Below, piece by piece: positions 52,565 through 61,715 of a stretch of 64,000 nucleotides of DNA (positions are counted from its first letter, which is position 1; each line of letters starts with the position of its first letter). The stretch comes from Bacteroidales bacterium (GTDB taxonomy: Bacteria > Bacteroidota > Bacteroidia > Bacteroidales > Prolixibacteraceae). Location of the stretch: NCBI GenBank assembly GCA_012719495.1, contig JAAYAG010000113.1:1-64000 (forward strand), given 5' to 3'. The notes under the pieces are model-generated. The model had not been told where the DNA came from. It did no database searches and was given only the letters and a program-made list of their open reading frames with translations. The position numbers were made by a program, and so were the translations under genes.

Positions 52565-53326
52565 ATGAAAACTAGAGATATAGCGATAATAAAGAAAGGA
52601 TTTTTGTTGGTCAGTTTCCGCTTAAGCAGACTTAACAATTTCATGTTGGCCATCTTTTTTATTCTCATCGTTGGGAATGCCTTTGGAGCTGGTTCAAGGC
52701 CTCAGGATAAGGTTCGCCTTACCGGCAGTGCTTATGTCTTTCCTTTAGGGTTAGAAGGAACACCTTATTTAAACCAGGATTGGTCGTTTGCCGACATTGT
52801 GCTGGAAAACGGGATGGTTGCTGTTGGCGAGAAAGTGAAATTCAATATGGTAACCAACGATTTGATTTTTTACAACGAAGACCTGAAGCGGATTTTTATT
52901 CTCGATAAAGAAACCGTAAAAGAATTCAGGATAAAAAACGGGAAAGAAACCACCAATACTTTTGAAAAATATTTAGGGAGTGCCGTTGGATTTAAGTTGA
53001 AAACCAACGATTTTGTTGAATTTCTTGCAGGAGATCAATTGCGTTTCAATGTAAGGCATTCGGCAGATATTGTTGAAGCGAACGATGTGAATTCAAAAAA
53101 TAAAGTATACCCAAAAAAATACTATTATGTAGAATTTGACGGCAAAGCAACACCGGTTAATCTTCGCCTGAGATCTATATATCGCCTTTTCCCCGGGCAG
53201 AAAAAAAACATTAAGCAGTTGGTGCACCAGAATAAGTTGAAAAGATCTGGTGAAAAAAATGTAAAAAAGCTCATCGACCTGCTCAATAATGAACCCGAAA
53301 TTTTGAAATCACTTGTGATCGATTAA
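52565..53326 (+). CDS. Conserved secreted protein of unknown function
   Basis: A 253-residue protein. A long N terminus leads to a hydrophobic signal (MLAIFFILIVGNAFG); a later ATG at 52643 would give a shorter signal peptide. The mature part is soluble and beta-rich (YLNQDWSFADIVLENGMVAV, FNMVTNDLIFYNEDLKRIFI), and a basic helical C terminus follows. I recognise the type from Bacteroidota, where it is uncharacterised. It ends a co-directional group of four outer-membrane related genes, 95 bases after the previous one. Confidence 0.7.
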   Translation: MKTRDIAIIKKGFLLVSFRLSRLNNFMLAIFFILIVGNAFGAGSRPQDKVRLTGSAYVFPLGLEGTPYLNQDWSFADIVLENGMVAVGEKVKFNMVTNDLIFYNEDLKRIFILDKETVKEFRIKNGKETTNTFEKYLGSAVGFKLKTNDFVEFLAGDQLRFNVRHSADIVEANDVNSKNKVYPKKYYYVEFDGKATPVNLRLRSIYRLFPGQKKNIKQLVHQNKLKRSGEKNVKKLIDLLNNEPEILKSLVID

Positions 53327-53564
53327 TCTTATTTAGTGCTGTTTTCCTGAAGGTTTGGGTGGTTTATTTTTATCGATCCAAACTGAAATTATCTGAATTC
53401 ATTCCAAATTTCAAAAATTTTTTCAGGCAAAGGGAAAATTTGACCCATCAGGTTTATTGTTTTGAAGCCTTTATGGGCAAAGAAAGCATGACGAAAAATA
53501 CGTTAAAATCCTTTTAAAATCTTCTAAAACCCGCTATGGGTGTGGTATAGCCGATTTTTTTATG

Positions 53565-53596
53565 TTTGTTTTCTCATCTGTTCATGTTTATATTTG
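53565..53596 (+). promoter_or_regulatory. Strong consensus promoter upstream of etfB
   Basis: TTTG (53565-53568) and TATATTTG (53589-53596) match both Bacteroidota promoter boxes exactly, 20 bases apart. Transcription would begin near 53603, leaving a leader of about 230 bases before etfB. Confidence 0.7.
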
Positions 53597-53831
53597 TTGG
53601 CCTTCATTTTTGGCAAAACCAAATCATTTCATCTGGGAACAAATTGCGCATTGTTTTTTAGCGATGAGTAAGTGTAGCGGAATAATCAAAAGCAAGACCG
53701 CAGGAAATGAATAAACTTGGTTGTAGTCAAATGAGGCGTATTATGTTGCAGGGTTCACTTGAGGGACGAAAATAAACCGACAACCTTCGAATCTAACAGC
53801 TAGTAAATAATCTAAAATGAAATGAATACGA
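53597..53831 (+). other. Long leader of etfB with two tiny reading frames
   Basis: This stretch lies between a consensus promoter and etfB. It has no gene of normal size. Two very short frames stand out: 53664-53714 (16 codons) and 53707-53775 (22 codons, beginning MNKLGCSQMRR after GGAAATG), which overlap. They may be leader peptides or chance. The sequence before the promoter (53327-53564) shows only AT-rich text and a repeated TTTTAAAATC-like motif. Confidence 0.35.
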
Positions 53832-54707
53832 ATGAAAGCATTTAAAATCATTGTTTTGGCAAAACAGGTTCCCGACACTAGAAATGTAGGGAAAGATGCG
53901 ATGAAAGCCGATGGGACCGTAAACAGGGCTGCCCTCCCGGCAATTTTTAACCCGGAAGACCTTAACGCGTTAGAACAAGCTCTTCGCATTAAAGACCAGT
54001 TCCCGGGAACAACTATTACCATTTTAACCATGGGGCCAGGCAGGGCTGCCGATATTATTCGCGAAGGTATGTTCCGTGGTGCCGACGATGGTGTGTTGCT
54101 TACCGACCGCGCTTTTGCTGGTTCCGATACCCTGGCAACTTCCTATGCCATATCGCGTGCAATTGCTAAAATTAAGGAATACGATTTGATTATTTGCGGC
54201 AGGCAAGCCATCGATGGCGATACTGCTCAAGTGGGCCCACAGGTTGCCGAAAAACTCAATATGCCGCAGGTTACTTATGTCGAAGAAATAATTCAAGCCG
54301 ATAACAAAAGCATACAAATGAAACGTCGCCTCGATAACGGGGTAGAGATTGTTAAGGCACCAATACCGGTACTGCTGACGGTTACCAGTTCGGCATCTGC
54401 TTGCCGGGCACGAAATGCTAAATTTCTCATGAAATACAAGCATGCAAAAACTATCAGCGAACGTCAGAGTGAAAACGAAGACTATATGAGCCTGTACCAC
54501 GATCGTCCTTACCTGAATATTCCAGAATGGTCAGTGAACGATGTCGAAGTTGATCCTCAGCAGTTGGGCCTTTCCGGTTCTCCTACAAAAGTTAAAAAAA
54601 TCGACAATGTGGTACTTCAGGCGAAAGAAGCTAAAAAGATCGATGCCAGCGATGCCGAAATCAATTTGTTGATGAAAGAGCTAATCGATAGTCATACAAT
54701 TGGTTAA
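53832..54707 (+). CDS. etfB: Electron transfer flavoprotein beta subunit
   Basis: A 291-residue EtfB. IIVLAKQVPDTRNVGKDAM is the usual start, NPEDLNALEQALRIKD the conserved helix, and IICGRQAIDGDTAQVGPQVAE the AMP/FAD-contact region. With EtfA it forms the soluble heterodimer that takes electrons from acyl-CoA dehydrogenase. The length exceeds the 250-260 of classical EtfB, which is usual for this group. Its genes run directly before an acyl-CoA dehydrogenase gene. Confidence 0.96.
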   Translation: MKAFKIIVLAKQVPDTRNVGKDAMKADGTVNRAALPAIFNPEDLNALEQALRIKDQFPGTTITILTMGPGRAADIIREGMFRGADDGVLLTDRAFAGSDTLATSYAISRAIAKIKEYDLIICGRQAIDGDTAQVGPQVAEKLNMPQVTYVEEIIQADNKSIQMKRRLDNGVEIVKAPIPVLLTVTSSASACRARNAKFLMKYKHAKTISERQSENEDYMSLYHDRPYLNIPEWSVNDVEVDPQQLGLSGSPTKVKKIDNVVLQAKEAKKIDASDAEINLLMKELIDSHTIG

Positions 54708-54753
54708 TACGTGTTATGTTTACGCTTGTTTAAAATCTAAAGTCTAAAATGAA

Positions 54754-55773
54754 ATGAATAACATATTTGTTTATTGCGAAATAGAGGATGGAATAATTGC
54801 CGATGTGAGCCTTGAATTGCTTACTAAAGGGCGCTCGCTTGCCGACCAGCTTGCTTGTAAGCTCGAAGCCGTTGTTATCGGGTCAAAACTCGATGAAATC
54901 GGGAAACAAGTATTCCCTTATGGTGTTGATGTATTGCATGTTGCTGATGACCCAAGACTAGCTCCGTATACAACACTCCCTCATACATCAATTATTGTAA
55001 ATCTTTTTAAAGCCGAAAAACCTCAAATCGCTTTAATGGGGGCATCTCCTGTAGGCCGCGACCTTGGTCCACGCGTTTCTTCTGCATTGTATAGCGGTTT
55101 GACAGCCGATTGTACCAGCCTCGAAATTGGTGGGCACGAAGACAAAAAGGAAAATAAAGTGTACGAAAACCTGTTGTATCAAATTCGTCCCGCTTTTGGA
55201 GGTAATATAATTGCAACCATCATTAACCCCGAATGTCGCCCGCAAATGGCAACTGTTCGCGAAGGGGTTATGAAAAAAGAAATACGCTCGGCAAATTATA
55301 AAGGCGAAATCAAAAAAATTGACGTTGCGTCAATGGTTTCTCCTGCAGATTTTGCTATTGAGATTATCGAAAGGCACATTGAAAAACGAAAAGTAAATCT
55401 TGGCGCCGCTTCTGTTATTGTTGCCGGCGGATATGGAATGGGTAGCAAAGAAAACTTTGGTTTGTTATACCAGCTGGCCGAGGTTCTTGGAGGTGAAGTT
55501 GGTGCTTCGCGTGCTGCTGTCGATGCCGGATTTACCGAACACGAACGCCAAATTGGACAAACAGGGGTAACTGTTCGCCCGAAACTTTACATTGCTTGTG
55601 GGATTTCCGGTCAAATACAGCACCGTGCAGGTATGGAAGGTTCGGCTCAAATCATCGCGATAAATAACGACCCCGGGGCACCAATCAATTCAATTGCCGA
55701 CTACGTTATCAATGGCGATGTCACCGATGTGATTCCTAAAATGATAAAATACTATAAAGCAAACAGCAAGTAG
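54754..55773 (+). CDS. etfA: Electron transfer flavoprotein alpha subunit
   Basis: A 339-residue EtfA. The C-terminal FAD domain is plain: VIVAGGYGMGSKENFGLLYQ, GASRAAVDAGF, ERQIGQTGVTVRPKLYIA, GISGQIQHRAGM and NNDPGAPI. The N-terminal domain interacts with EtfB. It carries the FAD that receives electrons from the acyl-CoA dehydrogenase encoded next. It lies 46 bases after etfB. Confidence 0.97.
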   Translation: MNNIFVYCEIEDGIIADVSLELLTKGRSLADQLACKLEAVVIGSKLDEIGKQVFPYGVDVLHVADDPRLAPYTTLPHTSIIVNLFKAEKPQIALMGASPVGRDLGPRVSSALYSGLTADCTSLEIGGHEDKKENKVYENLLYQIRPAFGGNIIATIINPECRPQMATVREGVMKKEIRSANYKGEIKKIDVASMVSPADFAIEIIERHIEKRKVNLGAASVIVAGGYGMGSKENFGLLYQLAEVLGGEVGASRAAVDAGFTEHERQIGQTGVTVRPKLYIACGISGQIQHRAGMEGSAQIIAINNDPGAPINSIADYVINGDVTDVIPKMIKYYKANSK

Positions 55774-55912
55774 GCCTAATCCGGCTTTTTACAAAGTCGA
55801 AGTCCTGAAAATGCATATAAAAATGGTTAAACCTGAGTCACACTAATCTACGTCACTTCTCTTAAGATTACCGGAGTAGGGCAGTCATGTGGGGCTTTAA
55901 TAAATAAGTTTT

Positions 55913-57625
55913 ATGGCAAATTTTTATACCGATAATAATATACTGAAATTCCATCTCGAACATCCGTTGATGGAAAAAATAGTGGCGCTGAGAGAAAAGA
56001 ATTTTTCCCACAGCAGCAAATTTGATTATGCTCCTTTCGATTATGAAGATGCAATGGACAGCTACGATAAGGTGCTCGAAGCTATTGGCGAAATTTGTGG
56101 CGATATTATTGGGCCCAATGCCGAAAGTATCGATACCGAAGGACCAAAAGTTGTTGATGGCCATGTTGTTTATGCCCGGGGAACACAAGAAAACCTCGAC
56201 GCGCTTAGCAAGGCTGGTTTGCTGGGTATTACCTTGCCTCGCGAATACGGAGGCTTGAATTTTCCGATTATTCCCTATATAATGGCTGCCGATATGGTTT
56301 CGCGTGCCGATGCGGGTTTCGTAAATATTTGGGGATTGCAAGACTGTGCCGAAACTATTCACGAGTTTGCCGACGAAGATCAGAAGAACCGTTATTTACC
56401 CCGAGTTTGCCAAGGAGAAACCATGGCGATGGATCTTACCGAACCCGATGCTGGTTCCGATTTACAGGCTGTTGAATTAAAGGCTGCTTTCGATGAAAAA
56501 AGCGGAAAATGGATACTCAACGGAGTAAAACGTTTCATTACCAATGGTGATGGCGACATCTCGTTGGTGCTTGCCCGCTCTGAAGAAGGAACTCACGATG
56601 GGCGAGGTTTGTCGATGTTTATTTACGATAAACGCGACGGGGGAGTTACCGTACGTCGTATCGAGCATAAAATGGGGATCATTGGTTCACCTACATGCGA
56701 ATTGGTATTCAAAAATGCTCCAGCCGAATTGGTTGGACAGCGCCGCATGGGTCTCATTAAATATGTAATGGCTCTTATGAATGGTGCTCGTCTGGGTATT
56801 GCTGCTCAGTCGGTTGGCGTTTCTGAAGCTGCCTATCGTGAGGCGCTGGCCTATGCCAACGAACGCGAACAGTTCGGAAAACCAATTATTCAGTTTCCTG
56901 CAATCTACGAAATGATTTCGGTGATGAAGGCAAAGCTTGATGCTTCTCGTTCATTGTTATATGAAACAGGACGTTTTGTAGACATGTATAAGTCTTATTA
57001 TCATATATCGAACGAACGTCCACTTGACAAAGACGAACGCGAAGAGATGAAGCTGTACCAGAAGTTAGCCGATATTTATACTCCGCTCGCTAAAGGAATG
57101 ACTTCCGAGTTCTGTAACCAGAATGCTTATGATGCAATACAGGTTCACGGTGGTTCAGGGTTCATGAAGGATTATCCGGTTGAAAGGATTTATCGCGATG
57201 CCCGTATTACAACAATCTACGAAGGAACCACGCAGTTACAGGTGGTTGCTGCCATAAGAGGGGTAACCACCGGAGGGTATTTAGCCCAAATCCGCGAATA
57301 CGAAAAAACCCAGCTTAAACCAGAATTGGAACAATATCGGCGCATCCTTATCGGGTTGACCGAAGAGTTTGCCGAAGCTGTTGAACGTGTTGTTGCAACT
57401 AAAGATAACGAGTACATCGATTTTCATGCCCGCCGCTTGGTCGAAATGGCCGGAACAATCATTATGAGCTATCTGCTAATTCTCGATGCAAACCGCGATA
57501 TGGAGAACCTCCGTTCGGCAAAAGTGTTCAATAAAATTGCCCGACAAGTGGTCCATGGTCATGGTGAATTCATTCGTGGAACCTCGGTTAGCGATATGGC
57601 CACGTATAAATTCGAATTGGAATAG
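55913..57625 (+). CDS. Acyl-CoA dehydrogenase
   Basis: A 570-residue flavoenzyme. TMAMDLTEPDAGSDLQAVEL and WILNGVKRFITNGDGD are the FAD/substrate motifs, RRIEHKMGIIGSPTCELVF the middle block, and YRDARITTIYEGTTQLQ the end motif with the catalytic Glu of the YEGT form. It oxidises an acyl-CoA to the enoyl form and passes electrons to EtfBA. It has an extra C-terminal helical domain (residues 450-570) compared with short-chain enzymes. Chain-length preference cannot be told. It lies 139 bases after etfA. Confidence 0.94.
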   Translation: MANFYTDNNILKFHLEHPLMEKIVALREKNFSHSSKFDYAPFDYEDAMDSYDKVLEAIGEICGDIIGPNAESIDTEGPKVVDGHVVYARGTQENLDALSKAGLLGITLPREYGGLNFPIIPYIMAADMVSRADAGFVNIWGLQDCAETIHEFADEDQKNRYLPRVCQGETMAMDLTEPDAGSDLQAVELKAAFDEKSGKWILNGVKRFITNGDGDISLVLARSEEGTHDGRGLSMFIYDKRDGGVTVRRIEHKMGIIGSPTCELVFKNAPAELVGQRRMGLIKYVMALMNGARLGIAAQSVGVSEAAYREALAYANEREQFGKPIIQFPAIYEMISVMKAKLDASRSLLYETGRFVDMYKSYYHISNERPLDKDEREEMKLYQKLADIYTPLAKGMTSEFCNQNAYDAIQVHGGSGFMKDYPVERIYRDARITTIYEGTTQLQVVAAIRGVTTGGYLAQIREYEKTQLKPELEQYRRILIGLTEEFAEAVERVVATKDNEYIDFHARRLVEMAGTIIMSYLLILDANRDMENLRSAKVFNKIARQVVHGHGEFIRGTSVSDMATYKFELE

Positions 57626-57677
57626 AAATAGAAAGAATACCCCATTTATTGGGTACTGTTCTTTCCTATAATAAGAA

Positions 57678-57715
57678 ATGCAAAACCCCGCTATTAGCGG
57701 GGTTTTGCATTTTTA
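57678..57715 (+). terminator. Terminator of the etf/acyl-CoA dehydrogenase operon
   Basis: ATGCAAAACCCCGCT and AGCGGGGTTTTGCAT form a perfect 15-pair stem with a three-base loop, followed by TTTTTATC. Confidence 0.9.
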
Positions 57716-57735
57716 TCAAGGCCGATTATTTTCAA

Positions 57736-57743
57736 TATATTTG
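57736..57743 (+). promoter_or_regulatory. -7 box of the DUF1456 gene
   Basis: TATATTTG matches TAnnTTTG exactly, 43 bases before the ATG at 57786. No good -33 box is found at 19-21 bases. Confidence 0.45.
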
Positions 57744-57785
57744 CAGAAAAACTGCTCGCAGGGAGTTTAATATTCGAAATCAATT

Positions 57786-58244
57786 ATGAACAACAACTAC
57801 ATTCTTCGTAGCCTTCGCTACACGTTTGATTATGGCGACGATAAGATGATGGATATATTTGGTATGGCTGGACTTTCAGTGAGCCGTCAAATGCTCTGCA
57901 GCTGGTTGAAGCACGACGATGATCCGGATTTTCTGCCTATTTACGATTTGCAGTTGGCTATTTTCCTCAATGGTTTCATCTTAAATAATAGGGGACGAAA
58001 AGAAGGGGCTCTCCCTGTGCCCGAGAAAAAACTGAATAATAATATAGTCCTTCGGAAATTGAAGATTGCGCTCTCGCTTCGTGACGATGACATGATTGAT
58101 ATTCTTCAACTTGCCGACTTCCGCCTGAGTAAACCCGAGTTGAGCGCTTTTTTCCGAAATCCTTCACAATCACAGTATCGTCCATGTAAAGATCAAGTTA
58201 TGAGGGTTTTTTTGCAGGGACTTCGAAAGAAATTTAGGCCATAA
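57786..58244 (+). CDS. DUF1456 (YehS-like) protein
   Basis: A 152-residue protein made of two copies of the DUF1456 repeat: NNYILRSLRYTFDYGDDKMM near the start and NNIVLRKLKIALSLRDDDMI from about residue 78. Each copy ends with an LSxxELxxxFRxP- or CSWLKHDDDP-like block. The family (E. coli YehS) has unknown function. The gene stands alone between two terminators. Confidence 0.9.
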   Translation: MNNNYILRSLRYTFDYGDDKMMDIFGMAGLSVSRQMLCSWLKHDDDPDFLPIYDLQLAIFLNGFILNNRGRKEGALPVPEKKLNNNIVLRKLKIALSLRDDDMIDILQLADFRLSKPELSAFFRNPSQSQYRPCKDQVMRVFLQGLRKKFRP

Positions 58245-58292
58245 TAGAGAAATAATAACGCTCTATTTGCCTGAGCTATATTGTAGCCGACA

Positions 58293-58324
58293 CAAAAAAA
58301 CCCGCTGACTTTGCAGGCAGCGGG
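58293..58324 (-). terminator. Terminator of the thrS-infC-rpmI-rplT operon
   Basis: CCCGCTG and CAGCGGG (58301-58307, 58318-58324) form a seven-pair stem with a ten-base loop; on the minus strand it runs into TTTTTTTGTG. It lies 33 bases after the rplT stop. Confidence 0.85.
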
Positions 58325-58357
58325 CTATATATATCACCTAAGATTATTTTTTGATTG

Positions 58358-58702
58358 TTATTTTACTTTATCAACAATCGCTTTAAAAGCTTCAGGATGA
58401 TTCATTGCTAAATCAGCTAAAACTTTACGGTTAATATCAATATTCTTAACCTTCAGCAGGTTGATGAATGTTGAGTAATTGAGCCCTTCTGGACGAACAG
58501 CAGCATTGATACGCTGAATCCATAAAGCCCTGTAAAGACCTTTCTTTCTTTTGCGGTCGCGGTAAGCATATTGCATCCCTTTTTCCCAGGTGTTTTTTGC
58601 TACCGTCCACACATTTGCTCTCGAACCAAAGTTACCACGCGTGGCTTTTAATAATTTTTTTCTTCTCGCGCGAGAGGCTACATTGTTAACACTTCTTGGC
58701 AT
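58358..58702 (-). CDS. rplT: Ribosomal protein L20
   Basis: A 114-residue protein from the ATG at 58702 ([20 protein letters not shown]); a longer frame upstream lacks family sequence. Basic residues throughout the N-terminal helix, [20 protein letters not shown] and [11 protein letters not shown] are diagnostic. L20 is a primary 23S rRNA binder needed for early assembly of the 50S subunit, and in other bacteria represses its own operon. Last gene of the thrS operon. Confidence 0.97.
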   Translation of the reverse strand: MPRSVNNVASRARRKKLLKATRGNFGSRANVWTVAKNTWEKGMQYAYRDRKRKKGLYRALWIQRINAAVRPEGLNYSTFINLLKVKNIDINRKVLADLAMNHPEAFKAIVDKVK

Positions 58703-58721
58703 AATCTTACATTTTCGAGTG

Positions 58722-58757
58722 GTTAGCGTCATGCTTCAGCATGCACTTTGGGCTAAT
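58722..58757 (-). promoter_or_regulatory. Hairpin between rpmI and rplT, possible L20 site
   Basis: On the minus strand CATGC-TGAA-GCATG makes an inner stem with a four-base loop (58730-58743), and TTAGC/GCTAA (58752-58756, 58723-58727) closes an outer stem. There is no T run, so it is not a terminator. It lies 20 bases before the rplT start, in an unusually long 98-base gap. It may be an autoregulatory binding site for L20. Confidence 0.4.
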
Positions 58758-58800
58758 ACACTCCGGTTAATTACTAATTTTACTTTAAATCAAAAAAAAA

Positions 58801-58998
58801 CTATTTCATAGCGAGCATTTTCTTCACATTGGTAAGGTCGTCGGCTGACACCAAACCCACATGAGTAAGCATGCGTTTACGTTTTGTGCTTTTTTTAGTC
58901 AAAATATGACTTTTGAAAGCATGTTTTCTTTTGATTTTTCCTGTACCGGTGAGCGTAAAACGCTTCTTAGCACCGGCATTGGTTTTCATTTTCGGCAT
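58801..58998 (-). CDS. rpmI: Ribosomal protein L35
   Basis: A 65-residue, very basic protein of standard length. [28 protein letters not shown] and KSTKRKRML are the family pattern. It is part of the 50S subunit. It lies between infC and rplT as in most bacteria. Confidence 0.97.
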   Translation of the reverse strand: MPKMKTNAGAKKRFTLTGTGKIKRKHAFKSHILTKKSTKRKRMLTHVGLVSADDLTNVKKMLAMK

Positions 58999-59029
58999 TA
59001 TCCTACTTTTTTAATTAATGTACAACCTA

Positions 59030-59566
59030 TTATTTTTTCTTCTTAGGTGAAATAAATATCGTCATTCGTTTGCCTTCTAACTTCGGCATTTGATCTAATT
59101 TTCCAACTTCTTCAAGTTCGTTGGCAAGCTTAAGCAAAAGGATTTCTCCTTGCTCTTTAAATAAAATTGAACGCCCTTTAAAGAATACGTAAGCTTTAAC
59201 TTTTGCCCCTTCTTCGAGGAATTTTTCAGCATGCCTGAGCTTGAACTGAAAATCGTGTTCGTCGGTTTGTGGGCCAAAACGGATTTCTTTTACAACAACT
59301 TTAACCGATTTTGCTTTAATTTCCTTTTGTTTCTTTTTTTGCTGATAAAGAAACTTCTGGTAATCAATAATGCGGCAAACAGGTGGTTCTGCTTTGGGTG
59401 AGATCTCAACTAAGTCGAGTTCTAATTCATCAGCCATTTTTAGTGCTTGCTGTATTGGGTATACCCCAGGCGTTTCAATGTTGTCGCCTACCAGCCTGAC
59501 CTCGCGCACTCTAATTTGATGGTTGATTCTGAAGAATAATTTATCGTCATCTTTATTATTCTCCAT
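59030..59566 (-). CDS. infC: Translation initiation factor IF-3
   Basis: A 178-residue IF-3. The N domain has [14 protein letters not shown] and [20 protein letters not shown], followed by [20 protein letters not shown] at the linker; the C domain ([31 protein letters not shown]) binds 16S rRNA. It checks the start codon and keeps subunits apart. I place the start at the ATG at 59566; IF-3 genes of other bacteria often start at AUU, but here an ATG fits well. It lies 49 bases after thrS. Confidence 0.96.
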   Translation of the reverse strand: MENNKDDDKLFFRINHQIRVREVRLVGDNIETPGVYPIQQALKMADELELDLVEISPKAEPPVCRIIDYQKFLYQQKKKQKEIKAKSVKVVVKEIRFGPQTDEHDFQFKLRHAEKFLEEGAKVKAYVFFKGRSILFKEQGEILLLKLANELEEVGKLDQMPKLEGKRMTIFISPKKKK

Positions 59567-59615
59567 TCTTTTGTTTTGTGGTACTATTGTTGTGTCCTCC
59601 TAATTAAGTTAGTAA

Positions 59616-61565
59616 TCAAATATTTATAGCATTCAATTGTTCTTTTATTTCTTCTTTTATGAAGTGGGCAAATTCTTCAATGGTCATTGTTCCTTTGTCG
59701 CCTTCTCCTTGCCGGCGAACGGCTACTGATTCAGTTTCGGCTTCTTTTTCACCAACGATAAGAAGATAAGGTGTCCGTTTAAGTTCGTTATCACGAATCT
59801 TTCTGCCTATCTTCTCGTTACGTTCGTCAACGACGGTGCGAATATCGTAATTATTTAAAATATTTGAAACATTTCGCGCATAATCGTTAAATTTTTCACT
59901 GATAGGCAGTACCACCACTTGCTCAGGGGTTAACCATAACGGGAATTTACCCATGGTGTGCTCAATCAGAACCGCTACAAACCGCTCCATTGAACCAAAA
60001 GGTGCACGGTGAATCATTACCGGGCGGTGGCGCTGGTCATCAGCTCCGATATATTCCAGTTGGAACCGTTCAGGAAGGTTATAGTCAACCTGAATTGTGC
60101 CCAACTGCCAGCTTCGGCCAACTGCATCTTTGATCATGAAGTCGAGTTTTGGGCCATAGAAAGCAGCTTCGCCGGTTTCTGTTACGGTTTTCAACCCTTT
60201 CTCGGCTGCTGCTTCGATAATGGCACGTTCGGCTTTTTCCCAGTTTTCATCCGACCCGATGTATTTTTGTTTGTTGTTAGGGTCTCGCAATGAAATCTGT
60301 GCTGTATAATCTTTGAAATCCAGTGCTTTGAATATAATGAAAATAATATCAATTACTTTTTCAAACTCTTCTTTTACCTGATCGGGTGTACAGAAAAGGT
60401 GGGCATCATCCTGAGTAAAGCCACGAACCCTGGTTAATCCGTGCAACTCACCACTCATTTCGTAACGATAAACGGTCCCGAATTCAGCAAAACGAATAGG
60501 CAGGTCTTTGTATGAACGAGGTTTCGTTTTGTAAATTTCGCAGTGGTGAGGACAGTTCATCGGTTTCAACATGTATTCTTCACCTTCCTGTGGGGTGGTG
60601 ATTACCTGGAAGGAGTCCTTCCCGTATTTTTCATAATGCCCCGAAGTTTTGTAAAGATTTACATTCCCAATATGCGGAGTGATTACCTGTTGGTACCCGA
60701 ATTTCTTCTGTACTTTGCGGAGGAATGATTCGAGATTGTCGCGGAGATTGGTTCCCTTTGGCAACCAAAGAGGCAGACCCATACCCACTTCCTGCGAGAA
60801 AGCGAAAAGTTCCATCTCTTTGCCAATTTTACGGTGGTCGCGTTTTTTGGCTTCTTCCAGCAAAATGAGGTATTCTTCAAGAAGTTTTGCTTTCGGGAAG
60901 GTAACCCCATAAATGCGGGTCAACATTTTGTTCTTTTCATTACCACGCCAGTAAGCACCAGCCACACTCAACAGCTTGATGGCTTTGATGGGCTCGGTGT
61001 TGGGAATGTGCGGACCACGACACAAGTCGGTAAAATTTCCTTGTTTGTATAAGGTGATGGTTCCGTCTTCCAAATCCGTGATCAGTTCCAGTTTGTACTG
61101 ATCGCCTTTCTCTTCGAAAAGTTTCAGCGCATCGGCCTTTGAGATTTCGGAACGGACAATATCGTTCTTCTGGCGGGCAAGTTCGAGCATTTTTTTCTCG
61201 ATTGCTTCCAGTTCTTTATCAGTAATTACCTTACCTTCAGGAAGATCAATATCGTAATAGAAACCAGTTTCGATGGTTGGCCCAATTCCGAATTTGGTTC
61301 CGGGATAAAGGGCTTCGATGGCTTCGGCCATCAAGTGAGCCGACGAATGCCAGAAAGCGTGTTTGCCTTCTTTGTCGTCCCATTTGAACAACTTAACCGA
61401 TGCATCGGATGTGATGGGACGGGTAAGGTCAATTACTTCGTCGTTTACTGAAACTGCCAGTACTTCGGCGGCCAAACGCGGACTGATTGAATTCGCAATA
61501 TCAAGACCGCTAACCTGCTGGTCATATTGTTTAATACTTCCGTCAGGAAGAGTAATATTGATCAT
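59616..61565 (-). CDS. thrS: Threonyl-tRNA synthetase
   Basis: A 649-residue class II synthetase. The TGS domain (residues 1-61) opens [13 protein letters not shown]; the editing domain has [11 protein letters not shown] and later the C-x-G-P-H of [11 protein letters not shown]; the catalytic core has motif 2 ([20 protein letters not shown]) and motif 3 ([18 protein letters not shown]); the C-terminal anticodon domain is present. It charges tRNA-Thr in the cytoplasm. First gene of the operon, with a perfect -7 box upstream. Confidence 0.97.
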   Translation of the reverse strand: MINITLPDGSIKQYDQQVSGLDIANSISPRLAAEVLAVSVNDEVIDLTRPITSDASVKLFKWDDKEGKHAFWHSSAHLMAEAIEALYPGTKFGIGPTIETGFYYDIDLPEGKVITDKELEAIEKKMLELARQKNDIVRSEISKADALKLFEEKGDQYKLELITDLEDGTITLYKQGNFTDLCRGPHIPNTEPIKAIKLLSVAGAYWRGNEKNKMLTRIYGVTFPKAKLLEEYLILLEEAKKRDHRKIGKEMELFAFSQEVGMGLPLWLPKGTNLRDNLESFLRKVQKKFGYQQVITPHIGNVNLYKTSGHYEKYGKDSFQVITTPQEGEEYMLKPMNCPHHCEIYKTKPRSYKDLPIRFAEFGTVYRYEMSGELHGLTRVRGFTQDDAHLFCTPDQVKEEFEKVIDIIFIIFKALDFKDYTAQISLRDPNNKQKYIGSDENWEKAERAIIEAAAEKGLKTVTETGEAAFYGPKLDFMIKDAVGRSWQLGTIQVDYNLPERFQLEYIGADDQRHRPVMIHRAPFGSMERFVAVLIEHTMGKFPLWLTPEQVVVLPISEKFNDYARNVSNILNNYDIRTVVDERNEKIGRKIRDNELKRTPYLLIVGEKEAETESVAVRRQGEGDKGTMTIEEFAHFIKEEIKEQLNAINI

Positions 61566-61589
61566 CTTTCAAATTTTTTAACAAGGTTG

Positions 61590-61619
61590 CAAAGATAATT
61601 ATAATCTAAAAAATACAAT
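61590..61619 (-). promoter_or_regulatory. Promoter of the thrS operon
   Basis: The minus-strand TATCTTTG (61590-61597) matches the -7 consensus exactly, and ATTG (61616-61619) is the -33 box, 18 bases away. The start codon of thrS follows after 24 bases. Confidence 0.65.
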
Positions 61620-61715
61620 GAAACTTTTACAGTATCTTCTAATTTGCTGAATACGGTAATTTGTTCAGTTCCATGCACCTTGATGTAGACTTAAAGAATT
61701 GCGGTATTGCATCTC

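Noticed and set aside
55774-55800. GGCC/CCGG segment after etfA as terminator
   Set aside because: The stem is too short and imperfect, and transcription probably continues into the acyl-CoA dehydrogenase gene.
59567-59615. AUU-type start for infC further upstream
   Set aside because: A well-placed ATG at 59566 already gives a standard IF-3 N terminus.
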